Source: an uncultured Clostridia bacterium (GTDB lineage: Bacteria; Bacillota; Clostridia; UBA1381). From it: 31,928 nucleotides of DNA. The translations under genes were made by a program, and so were the position numbers. The notes below the pieces were generated by a model that was not told where the DNA came from, searched no databases, and was given only the letters and a program-made list of their open reading frames with translations. This document shows positions 25,171 to 31,875 of this stretch, in pieces. How positions within the stretch are numbered: position 1 is the first letter of the stretch; every line of letters starts with the position of its first letter. The stretch is taken from assembly GCA_910578235.1 (NCBI GenBank), contig CAJTPP010000025.1, forward strand, positions 3,322 through 35,249, given 5' to 3'.

Positions 25171-25405
25171 ATTAAACCATACACAAATTTTTCGATAATG
25201 GTGTGAATTAGTATAAACTTAAAATACTAAAACAGTTAATCTCCTGCATATAACTTCACACCAACCATCATTTCGGGTTTGTCGCTTGTCCTTTTTCTAA
25301 CATAATCAGGAGAAGTCCCATACTTCAAACACCGCATAAACACAGGGGTTTTTGCTAATTCTATATCGTTTTTATCAAAAGGAGCATTTTGAACACGATG
25401 TACCT
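25171..25405 (-). repeat. Direct repeat copy 1 (left flank of the cassette)
   Basis: This stretch matches 31465-31720 in the same orientation. It comprises an exact 37-bp core (25369-25405), a diverged 55-codon gene tail, and a conserved downstream strip around AATGGTGTGA with ATTAAAcCATACA beyond it. The whole non-genic interval 25027-25428 holds this repeat, the terminator at 25109-25146, and an inverted repeat TTAGTAT/ATACTAA (25208-25230) with TATACT on the minus strand as a weak -10 candidate. I see no complete gene in it. Confidence 0.85.
25236..25403 (-). pseudogene. Orphan 55-codon gene tail, copy 1
   Basis: An open frame begins VHRVQNAPFDKNDIELAKTP and ends KLYAGD at a TAA. No usable start or ribosome binding site precedes it; an in-frame TGA lies eight codons upstream. 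The conserved second copy (37 of 55 residues identical by hand count) shows that it is the genuine C-terminus of a protein, now cut off. I do not recognise the family. Confidence 0.7.
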
Positions 25406-25415
25406 TAATATTTTT

Positions 25416-25438
25416 ACACAGATTTCATTTATCTGTGT
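25416..25438. repeat. Inverted repeat at the end of the 304-residue gene
   Basis: ACACAGAT (25416-25423) and ATCTGTGT (25431-25438) form a perfect 8-bp stem with a 7-base loop. It includes the last codons and the stop of the gene. The minus strand continues with A5 rather than T, so it may protect the 3' end but does not look like an intrinsic terminator. Confidence 0.5.
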
Positions 25439-26343
25439 TTAGAGTAAACCCAGAACAAGATGCAATCGGTCAATCTTAAAAAGAATAATGCATCTTCTAT
25501 TGTTGGAGTTTCATTGGTTTGTTCATTTCTATGAGTTCCATAATCAGACATCATTGAGTAAATCATATAGATTGCTTTTGTTTTTGTTAATTTCCCAGAC
25601 CGATTTTCATTAAAGAAGTCCGCCAAATCATTTTGCTTTAGGTCACTGTTCAACGCTTGAGAAAGGTCTTGTGTTGTAGAATTGGCATTGTCCCCACTGA
25701 TATTATAAACACCCCTCATCCATTTAGCAAAGTCCTCCGTACCCTTATATTTTGAGAATATACTGACAATGCAAGTTCTACAGGATTCAATACAAGCACC
25801 CGCGTGTCCTTGTGTATATGAATCTATAGCTGATTCATACGCGTCATATACTTCTTGATGATTGTCTTTCATCCAAGACTCAACAGAGAACATCTCTGTA
25901 ATTCTTACAGTGTCACTTGACATACATGCAGACACTATAACTTTTTCTGATTCAATTTCAATATTCAATCCTAATAATTCATACAAATTTGCAAGGTCAT
26001 TAAAGTCATCTTCCATTTCTTCTGTTATATATCTAATATTAAATGATTTTGTTAATTCTTTTAATAAATTTATAATTTCACTGTGCTTACCTTCATTATA
26101 TAGGTCTGTAAAAATGCTGTCTAATCCTAAAAACACATTATATTCTTCATTGTCATTTTCAAACTTATGAGCATATCCATTTTTATAATAATAAGGTATT
26201 AGATAATCTGAATACTTTTCAAAATATTCTCCAAGACCTACGCACCTTAATCTTGCTTTGAATTCAGAATTGCTTCGTATTATAAAATATCTTCTTCCCA
26301 TAATCTCTGCAATTCTAGATAAAATAATTTCTTTATTATCCAT
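25429..26343 (-). CDS. 304-residue protein with a HEPN/Abi_C-like C-terminal region, last gene of the cassette
   Basis: I do not recognise the full family. The first half is acidic and mixed (LSRIAEIMGRRYFIIRSNSE; GLGEYFEKYSDYLIPYYY). The second half is helical, with AYESAIDSYTQGHAGACIES, a cysteine pair (CRTC), and a SDYGTHRNEQTNETPTIEDA segment followed by a hydrophobic helix (FFLRLTDCILFWVY). An all-helical region with a small-residue-H-R turn followed by xxxEDAxxxLRL resembles the HEPN fold of Abi_C-type abortive-infection proteins. The canonical Rx4-6H ribonuclease motif is not clear. Start: ATG with AGAGG eight bases upstream, 32 bases after the ATPase gene. Base composition is as AT-rich as the rest of the cassette. 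It could be an RNase effector, a nucleotide sensor or a non-catalytic HEPN. Confidence 0.7.
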   Translation of the reverse strand: MDNKEIILSRIAEIMGRRYFIIRSNSEFKARLRCVGLGEYFEKYSDYLIPYYYKNGYAHKFENDNEEYNVFLGLDSIFTDLYNEGKHSEIINLLKELTKSFNIRYITEEMEDDFNDLANLYELLGLNIEIESEKVIVSACMSSDTVRITEMFSVESWMKDNHQEVYDAYESAIDSYTQGHAGACIESCRTCIVSIFSKYKGTEDFAKWMRGVYNISGDNANSTTQDLSQALNSDLKQNDLADFFNENRSGKLTKTKAIYMIYSMMSDYGTHRNEQTNETPTIEDALFFLRLTDCILFWVYSKHR

Positions 26344-26375
26344 AATTAAATCCTCTCACTTTAAATTTGCCAAAT

Positions 26376-28301
26376 TTATATAAGTGCTTTTTTATTTCTC
26401 CAATTACACCGAACATATCTGGTAAATTCTTCTTTGCATTCCAAATTGTTACCATCAACGTGGTCTACAATAATGATTTGTGGCAATATTCCTGTGTCTT
26501 CACAAATGGAATTGATTTCATCAAAAATTGTCTTATACATTTTATTAACAGCCATCAAATCTGCTTGAGTTATTTCTTCTTTATCATTATCTTGTGGAAA
26601 ATACACCTGACTTGGTTGGTCAAAAAACATAATCAAAGGCATTGGTGAATTGTCCTGAGTTGCAAAAAAACGTAGAAAACTTAAAAACAGAGCAATATGG
26701 CAGGATACCCAATTTGCACCACTTCCCATCTCGTATAGATGGATATTCTCATTGCTTTTCTGGTGCTGATAAATATCAAAGCTACCGTCTGTTAAACCAA
26801 AATTCAGGTCAATCGGTCTATACTCTTCTTCAAAATCAAGCGTTAAAGAAAGACGATTCATATTATTTGATAAAAAGCTCTCTGCTTTTGACATCTTCTT
26901 ATCAACATCAAATCCTTTAATTTTTTCTTCAAGTCTGGTTATTTTTTCTTTAAGTTCTTCAATGTCTCCATCAACCGTTTCGAATATACCAGATCTACTC
27001 ATTTCAGCATATAAAGCAATTTTCGCTTTTGCGTAATTTACTTTTTCTCTCTTTGAAACAAGAGCTTTTGATGAAATAAATTTGTCCTCAATTGTTTTTA
27101 TCTGTTTCCAAACATCTCGTATTTTTTCTTCTATCTTAGAATGAGCTTTCTTGAGTTTTCTAACGTCTTCGGAAAAATCGGCAGTGTATCTTTCAGTAAT
27201 ACTTAATTCGTTATCTAACCATTGTGTAGCCTCAATAATTTTTGAATCATTATCGGCAATTTCTTGACATTGGTGACCGCAAAGAGGACAGGTATATTCT
27301 TCAGTTTCAATTTCAGCTACATTTGTTTGTTGTTTTAAATCTTTCAACATTTGAGCAAACGAACTGCCTGTATCAGAAGCATTATCTATATTTTTAATTT
27401 TTAATAAAACTTCTCGTTCTTCATTTCTGAGATTCTCTAATTCGGCATTTAATTTACTGTAACGTTCAGTTATCTTATTTTCACCAAAAAGTTGCGTGTC
27501 ATCGAATTCTGGTAAATCAGAAGCTATTTTAAGCATTTGCTGTACTGAAATTTTTTCATCAAAATCCTGTTCAAGCAATGCAAAATAATCTGTTAATTGC
27601 GGCAAAAGATTTTCTTTAATATATGCAGTGCTTTTTTCATTAGCTTTCTGTTTTTTATATTTTTGTTTCAGTTGAGCTTTTAATGTATTTAATTGAATTA
27701 AGTCGCTATAATACTCTTGACTAATCATACCTGCAAAAACAGGAAATTGGTCTATCACATCTTTTCTTTTATAAAAATCCGAGAACCGATAAAATAACGC
27801 AAACTTACTTGCCATTAAGTTTTGATGTTGAAACATATAAGAAACCATATTTCTTAATGACGCTTTTTTTCCTTGTTGGTCAGCATCGGTAGCCATATTT
27901 GTCACAAATAAGCCTAATGCACATTCAATCTCATTTTTTACATCTTTATACGACAAAGCAGGTTTTTCTACAAAATAGCTTAGCTCCAAATTTTCAGGTT
28001 CAAAGTCCTTTGCTTCTTTAGAAAAATGCATTTTGCTGCCATCATCCCAATTATAACGAGCGATAACATAGGTATTATCACCTATAGCCATTACAAGAGT
28101 ATAAAGATACGAAAAATCGGTTATTTTGCCTTTTGGTATTGTACAACGAGTACTACACAGGCAATAATCAATTATCTCAACTAATGCACTTTTGCCTGTT
28201 TTGGATTCGCCAGTGATTATATTTACCCCTTGCCTAAGCGGAACTACTCTTTTTTCTCCATTTTTATTAAATATAATGATGGCTTTTATATAACTTTTCA
28301 T
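26376..28301 (-). CDS. DUF3732-type ABC ATPase of an ABC three-component (ABC-3C) system
   Basis: This 641-residue SMC/Rad50-like ATPase has Walker A GESKTGKS at 31-38. Long charged, coiled-coil-prone segments flank CPLCGHQC near 336-343, which resembles the CxxC zinc hook of Rad50. An ABC signature-like EMGSGANWVSCH lies near 523, and Walker B FFDQPSQVYFP near 556-566. The DQPSQVYFP ending is what I know as typical of DUF3732. In ABC-3C systems, described in comparative studies of ABC ATPases in conflict systems, such an ATPase works with a small middle component and an effector-coupled protein; all three are adjacent here. The start overlaps the middle-component stop as ATGA, with AGGAG ten bases upstream. 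It probably senses foreign nucleoprotein and licenses the effector, which is inference from the family. Confidence 0.85.
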   Translation of the reverse strand: MKSYIKAIIIFNKNGEKRVVPLRQGVNIITGESKTGKSALVEIIDYCLCSTRCTIPKGKITDFSYLYTLVMAIGDNTYVIARYNWDDGSKMHFSKEAKDFEPENLELSYFVEKPALSYKDVKNEIECALGLFVTNMATDADQQGKKASLRNMVSYMFQHQNLMASKFALFYRFSDFYKRKDVIDQFPVFAGMISQEYYSDLIQLNTLKAQLKQKYKKQKANEKSTAYIKENLLPQLTDYFALLEQDFDEKISVQQMLKIASDLPEFDDTQLFGENKITERYSKLNAELENLRNEEREVLLKIKNIDNASDTGSSFAQMLKDLKQQTNVAEIETEEYTCPLCGHQCQEIADNDSKIIEATQWLDNELSITERYTADFSEDVRKLKKAHSKIEEKIRDVWKQIKTIEDKFISSKALVSKREKVNYAKAKIALYAEMSRSGIFETVDGDIEELKEKITRLEEKIKGFDVDKKMSKAESFLSNNMNRLSLTLDFEEEYRPIDLNFGLTDGSFDIYQHQKSNENIHLYEMGSGANWVSCHIALFLSFLRFFATQDNSPMPLIMFFDQPSQVYFPQDNDKEEITQADLMAVNKMYKTIFDEINSICEDTGILPQIIIVDHVDGNNLECKEEFTRYVRCNWRNKKALI

Positions 28302-28786
28302 TTTGTATCAACTCCTAAAAAGAAAGATAAATGGTCTTTGGTGGTTTTTGAAAACACAATTCCAAGATAAAATGCACATTTAATCCAATCTCTGATTATT
28401 CCTTCAAAATTTTTGTAATTGACTTCTTGGATAAGCACAATTTTGTGATTGTCAATAACTATTTTATCTGCGGAAGATAATATAATTATAGCTTCTTTGC
28501 AATATGGCTTAAGTGAATTATATCTATCTATATATCCAGACAATCGTGTCCTACCAGAAATCTTACTTTCTTCTACAATTTGAGAAGATTGAAACAATGT
28601 ATCAATCCGACTCCTTTTATTAGCAGTTACTAACTTTTCTCGTGACTCTGCATACAGCAAAATTGGAATTGCCATAAACGGTAGCTTCATTTCACAAGGC
28701 TTTTCATAACCCGATAGAAAACTTTGTATTAGTAAAGAATAGAAATGAGGATTCATTGAAAGTTTTTTGATGTTATTTATGCTCAT
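28298..28786 (-). CDS. ABC-3C middle component
   Basis: This 162-residue protein has the pattern of 'three-component ABC system middle component' proteins. It shows MNPHFYSLLIQSFLSGYE, then PFMAIPILLYAESREKL, SGRTRLSGYIDRYNSLKPYCKEAIIIL and the C-terminal FEGIIRDWIKCAFYLGIVFSK...FFLGV. It likely bridges the ATPase and the effector protein. I start it at ATG 28786 with AGG about ten bases upstream; a GTG four codons earlier overlaps that site. It overlaps the nuclease-like gene by 14 bases and the ATPase gene by four. The exact middle-component subfamily cannot be decided by eye. Confidence 0.75.
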   Translation of the reverse strand: MSINNIKKLSMNPHFYSLLIQSFLSGYEKPCEMKLPFMAIPILLYAESREKLVTANKRSRIDTLFQSSQIVEESKISGRTRLSGYIDRYNSLKPYCKEAIIILSSADKIVIDNHKIVLIQEVNYKNFEGIIRDWIKCAFYLGIVFSKTTKDHLSFFLGVDTK

Positions 28787-29927
28787 TTTTTTCTTCACCT
28801 ACTTTCCATTTGAAATCTGTTTCGTCAACTATATTATGTATAACACCTCGTTGGAAGTATCCTTGATTGCGAATAATAGAGCCAAAATCATTTGCATCCC
28901 AACTCATTACGCCATTGTAAAGTTGCTTTGAAATTTTTATTTGTTCTTCTTCGGTTGCTCCTTCAGCATCCAAATCACTATTCGCTTTACTATATTGCAT
29001 CTTTGCAGACAAATCTTTCACATATGGCTCAAGACTTTCTAAATACATAAGGTTATCTCTAAAATATTTGGCAACGGTTAAATCCGCTTTCCAATAATCA
29101 GACATTGCATTTGGAATCATTTTGTCATACTTAATCTCACGAATAGATGCAACAAATTTTTTCTGATTGAGTGTAGTAATTTTATCTTCAGGAACAACTG
29201 CTTTTGCGTATTCATTTGGAAGTGGTACAGTTCCTTTAGTTCCATATGCTGTTGATTGTATCTGTAGAATTTCATCAAATGCTGACTTGGTCACTTCCCA
29301 TTTATGCGGGGGATCCTTTACTTTTATTAGAATTTCGCCAAGCAAAGCACCGATATATCCATCTCTATTTTCAGAAGGAATATGACCTATATATTTTGAA
29401 AATTCATTAGATATACCGTCTATTGAAGTTTTAGCATCCTCAATCGTAAACTTATCTAATATTTCCAAAAGACGACTTTCATCATAAGCATTACCGAAAA
29501 TTCTATTATATTGGCTTCTAAATGTTTCTTCCTTTTCTTTTGAGACAGCTCCTATATCTTTTAGACATTTTAATTTCTCAGCCTTTTCCATACCATTCCA
29601 GCCATAGAAGGGGGAACCGTCTTGAATTGCAGCGGTGGTACTGAGGATATAATCGGAAAAATTCTTTACACGTTCAAAGTCAACATACCAATTTGCAAGA
29701 GTCTTCCAAAAATCTATATCTCTATCCGAAATAGATTTATTACCAAAATGATGTTTTACCTCTCGCTGAAATCGACCTCCTACATCATTTATAATGCTCA
29801 CGTCACCATTTGTCTCAATTTGCAAAGTATCGCCATCATTCAATTCAAAACAATCTCTTAATGCTATTAAATACTGATATATATCTCCAACTTTATTCAA
29901 AGTTGCATCATTAACTGCTTTTGTCAT
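28773..29927 (-). CDS. ABC-3C effector-coupled protein with a nuclease-like N-terminus
   Basis: This 384-residue protein starts with GDIYQYLIALRDCFEL (about 14-29), then TLQIETNGDVSI with Glu38 and Asp42, then FQREVKHHF with Glu56 and Lys58. This E...D...ExK spacing is that of PD-(D/E)xK nucleases of the Cap4/DUF4297 type, dsDNA-cutting effectors in several defence systems. The remaining 320 residues are mostly helical and probably form the part that couples it to the middle component and ATPase. The start is ATG with GGAGG eight bases upstream, within the end of abiEii (17-base overlap), which couples it to the toxin-antitoxin pair. Nuclease activity is inferred from motif spacing. The call as an ABC-3C partner rests mainly on the neighbours. 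Confidence 0.7.
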   Translation of the reverse strand: MTKAVNDATLNKVGDIYQYLIALRDCFELNDGDTLQIETNGDVSIINDVGGRFQREVKHHFGNKSISDRDIDFWKTLANWYVDFERVKNFSDYILSTTAAIQDGSPFYGWNGMEKAEKLKCLKDIGAVSKEKEETFRSQYNRIFGNAYDESRLLEILDKFTIEDAKTSIDGISNEFSKYIGHIPSENRDGYIGALLGEILIKVKDPPHKWEVTKSAFDEILQIQSTAYGTKGTVPLPNEYAKAVVPEDKITTLNQKKFVASIREIKYDKMIPNAMSDYWKADLTVAKYFRDNLMYLESLEPYVKDLSAKMQYSKANSDLDAEGATEEEQIKISKQLYNGVMSWDANDFGSIIRNQGYFQRGVIHNIVDETDFKWKVGEEKNEHK

Positions 29928-30843
29928 AGCCGATACCTCCATTTAGATTTAACCATATACTTGAACGATTATCCCACTTTTTCTGCCATTCTTCTTCACT
30001 AACTATTGCTACAAACACAGGCTCAAGGAATTTTTGTATTTCAATAATGACGACTTTAAATTCAAGCGTATCATCTTTAATATTCTTCAAAAAATATTTC
30101 CATCGCTTTTGCATATCGTCATCATTGACAAGCGCAACAATACGCTTAAAACTATCTTTGTCATAAGGTGTACCACGTTTCTGTAAGGTTCCAAAAATAG
30201 CAGTTTGTAATTTTGCTCCGTCAAAATCAAATGTTCTTGACAGATAGTAAATATCATAGAAGTCTTTCATTCTGCCTGTAAGTTCAAATCGCTGCAAAAT
30301 GGCATCAAATTTTTCAGCAATCGTACTTTCAAGAGAATATGTTTTTATAACAGGCATTTCAAAATCGGGGAGTTGCGTATTTATTGTGCGCTGTTCTGCT
30401 TTTGGCACAATAACATCTCCAACGCCTATATCCACATTAAACGGCACACGGACATTTTTTATCTGTCCGATAATTTGTGCGCTGATACCGTGATATTTTC
30501 TCTGCGGGGAAATTTCCTCAAAACCTTTTGCTGTCATAGTAATATAATCATTACCCGTAGGGGTGTTTATAATGTTTTCGACCAACTCTTTTACATCGTC
30601 AATCGAATTTGAAAAATTACGCAAAAGAAAATCAACATCAATCGTAGCACGGCTCTCAAAATTAGTTAGTGTGTATATAAACAAACCGCCTTTTAATACA
30701 AGACAATCATTGTAATCCGATTTTGATAACTTACGCAAAAACTCCTCTTGCATAAAAAGCTGCAAGCATTGTTGATAGCTAATGCCGGAAGCCTTTGCTT
30801 TATTTCTGAGTTTTGCAAGAACAGAAGCAGCAACATCTGCCAT
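29911..30843 (-). CDS. abiEii: AbiEii-type toxin (nucleotidyltransferase) of a type IV toxin-antitoxin system
   Basis: This 310-residue protein has the four AbiEii/DUF1814 motifs: KGGLFIYTL at 51-59, RATIDVDF at 65-72 (the DxD pair), AEKFDAILQRF, and RMKDFYDIYYLS. AbiEii toxins are nucleotidyltransferases; studied relatives bind GTP or modify tRNA, and they stop growth when phage infects. The start is ATG 30843, which shares a base with the abiEi stop (TAATG) and has GGAG ten bases upstream. All expected active-site residues are present, so it looks intact. Unlike ordinary AbiE loci, it runs straight into a further defence operon through a 17-base overlap. Confidence 0.93.
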   Translation of the reverse strand: MADVAASVLAKLRNKAKASGISYQQCLQLFMQEEFLRKLSKSDYNDCLVLKGGLFIYTLTNFESRATIDVDFLLRNFSNSIDDVKELVENIINTPTGNDYITMTAKGFEEISPQRKYHGISAQIIGQIKNVRVPFNVDIGVGDVIVPKAEQRTINTQLPDFEMPVIKTYSLESTIAEKFDAILQRFELTGRMKDFYDIYYLSRTFDFDGAKLQTAIFGTLQKRGTPYDKDSFKRIVALVNDDDMQKRWKYFLKNIKDDTLEFKVVIIEIQKFLEPVFVAIVSEEEWQKKWDNRSSIWLNLNGGIGYDKSS

Positions 30844-31451
30844 TATAACCACACTCCAATCAAATCTTTTACTCGTTGTTGCACTCTCAATTTTTTTGCA
30901 TACTGCATAAGATTAGGTATGTTTTTTTGAGCGTCTTTCACATAATTTTGTATCGCTTTATTAAAAATTTCCTTGTCCATCTTGTTCATATTTCGCAGCA
31001 CATCGCAGATAGTACGGTCACGGTCATATATACGAACTTTTACAAAATCAATTTCTCCGCTTGTTTCTCCAATAGAGAGCAAATTCGGCTCAATCCTATA
31101 TGCTTTAATAAAAGGGTATTCAATATTAACTCTTTGTCTAAAAGTATTTTTATCTATGGTAATATTCCATTCTGCCGGATTTCTGTCGCTATATTGATAA
31201 TAAAACAGAGCGGTTTCCATACAAAGTATAGCATCCGGAAATAGTTTATTGATAATGACGACTTCACTTCCGTCAAATGCGTCAATCCAATGATAATAAC
31301 CACGCTTAACTCGCTCAATAAAACCTTCGTCAATAAGCTGCTGAATATCTGCATAATATAGTTTTTCTGAATTTAATTCAGCAGTAGTCATTACAAAATC
31401 ATAATTACGGAATATTTCTTTAATCCTACTTATATTTTTTATCGGTGGCAT
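30843..31451 (-). CDS. abiEi: AbiEi-type antitoxin and autoregulator
   Basis: This 202-residue protein has an N-terminal winged-helix domain (SRIKEIFRNYDFVMTTAELN, then ADIQQLIDEGFIERVKRGYYHW) and a C-terminal antitoxin domain (VRIYDRDRTICDVLRNMNKMDKEIFNKAI). That is the AbiEi layout: it neutralises AbiEii and represses its own promoter by binding inverted repeats. The start is ATG 31451, with GAGG eight bases upstream. The open frame extends further up, but there it runs through the promoter. The predicted leader is about 52 bases. It is the first gene of the six-gene cassette. Confidence 0.92.
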   Translation of the reverse strand: MPPIKNISRIKEIFRNYDFVMTTAELNSEKLYYADIQQLIDEGFIERVKRGYYHWIDAFDGSEVVIINKLFPDAILCMETALFYYQYSDRNPAEWNITIDKNTFRQRVNIEYPFIKAYRIEPNLLSIGETSGEIDFVKVRIYDRDRTICDVLRNMNKMDKEIFNKAIQNYVKDAQKNIPNLMQYAKKLRVQQRVKDLIGVWL

Positions 31452-31509
31452 CAATATCACCTCTATTAAATCATACATATTTTTTTGAACAATGGTGTGA
31501 CTTAATATA

Positions 31510-31538
31510 AATATATCAAAAATTTGACAAAAAGTCAA
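31510..31538 (-). promoter_or_regulatory. Sigma-A-type promoter of the AbiE/ABC-3C operon
   Basis: Minus strand: TTGACT (31533-31538), a 17-base spacer and TATATT (31510-31515). The start would be near 31503. It is the only good promoter I find for the six following genes. Confidence 0.8.
31516..31538. promoter_or_regulatory. Overlapping palindromes, candidate AbiEi operator
   Basis: TTGAC-AAAAA-GTCAA (31524-31538) covers the -35 box, and TCAAA-AA-TTTGA (31516-31527) overlaps it and fills the spacer. AbiEi antitoxins repress by binding inverted repeats at their promoter, so these are the natural candidates. No binding is shown here. Confidence 0.55.
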
Positions 31539-31550
31539 GCAAAAAAACAT

Positions 31551-31718
31551 TTAATTTCCCGCATACAATTTCAAGTCAACAACCATTTCGGGATTACTGC
31601 TTGTCCGCTTTGTTATGCGGTTTTCAGGCGTTCCATATTTCTTGCACCGTTCAAATACAGGCACTTCAAACAGCTTAATATCATTTTTATCAAAAGGAGC
31701 ATTTTGAACACGATGTAC
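31551..31718 (-). pseudogene. Orphan 55-codon gene tail, copy 2
   Basis: An open frame beginning VHRVQNAPFDKNDIKLFEVP and ending KLYAGN before TAA. It is homologous to 25236-25403, with the first 14 residues identical and 37 of 55 identical overall. Upstream it is fused, in another frame, to the CotJC-like fragment, so the front of the gene is missing. Family not recognised. Confidence 0.7.
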
Positions 31719-31818
31719 CTATATCAGTAAGCAGTCCCTTGCTTACTTCATCCGGCATTGTATATCGCTGAGACAAATATCTTAAAGATGCTCCAAGCTC
31801 TCCATTTGGACCTCCGTA
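31717..31818 (-). pseudogene. CotJC-like manganese catalase fragment
   Basis: The frame reads YGGPNGELGASLRYLSQRYT, then MPDEVSKGLLTDIG. This is the conserved N-terminal core of CotJC/manganese catalases (compare YGGxDGELAAALRYLNQRYT...GLLTDIGTEE in Bacillus). Just 34 codons remain. A stop codon lies directly upstream, and downstream the match ends at GGTACA, where the direct-repeat core begins in another frame. It is clearly a broken piece. CotJC is a spore-coat-associated gene, which hints at a spore-forming host. Confidence 0.85.
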
Positions 31819-31836
31819 TTACATTTGATAAAACAC

Positions 31837-31860
31837 AAAAGGGAGCTTTCACTCCCTTTT
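31837..31860 (-). terminator. Terminator after the gene entering from the right edge
   Basis: Minus strand: AAAAGGGAG-TGAAAG-CTCCCTTTT followed by GTGTTTT. A perfect 9-bp stem with a 6-base loop, 15 bases after the stop at 31876. Confidence 0.85.
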
Positions 31861-31875
31861 GATTTACCTGCTTAA

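Larger units (their letters stand above)
31465..31720 (-). repeat. Direct repeat copy 2 (right flank of the cassette)
   Basis: This is the partner of 25171-25405. The 37-bp core at 31684-31720 is identical to 25369-25405, about 6.3 kb away. Towards the cassette the copies diverge but remain alignable through the 55-codon tail, the promoter region (AATGGTGTGA) and part of the abiEi leader (ATTAAAtCATACA). At the right edge, similarity stops exactly where a CotJC-like fragment begins. Confidence 0.85.

Noticed and set aside
25201..25240. Promoter in repeat copy 1 driving the 79-residue gene
   Set aside because: TATACT is a fair -10 box, but no matching -35 box exists at 16-18 bases and a strong terminator intervenes before the gene; kept only as a weak candidate.
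25406..25438. Terminator directly after the 304-residue gene
   Set aside because: The 8-bp stem is followed by an A-run on the transcribed strand, not a T-run; the convincing terminator is at 25109-25146.
31452..31550. Longer version of AbiEi starting near 31550
   Set aside because: The extra 33 codons run through the promoter and predicted transcript start; ATG 31451 has a proper ribosome binding site and the normal AbiEi N-terminus.
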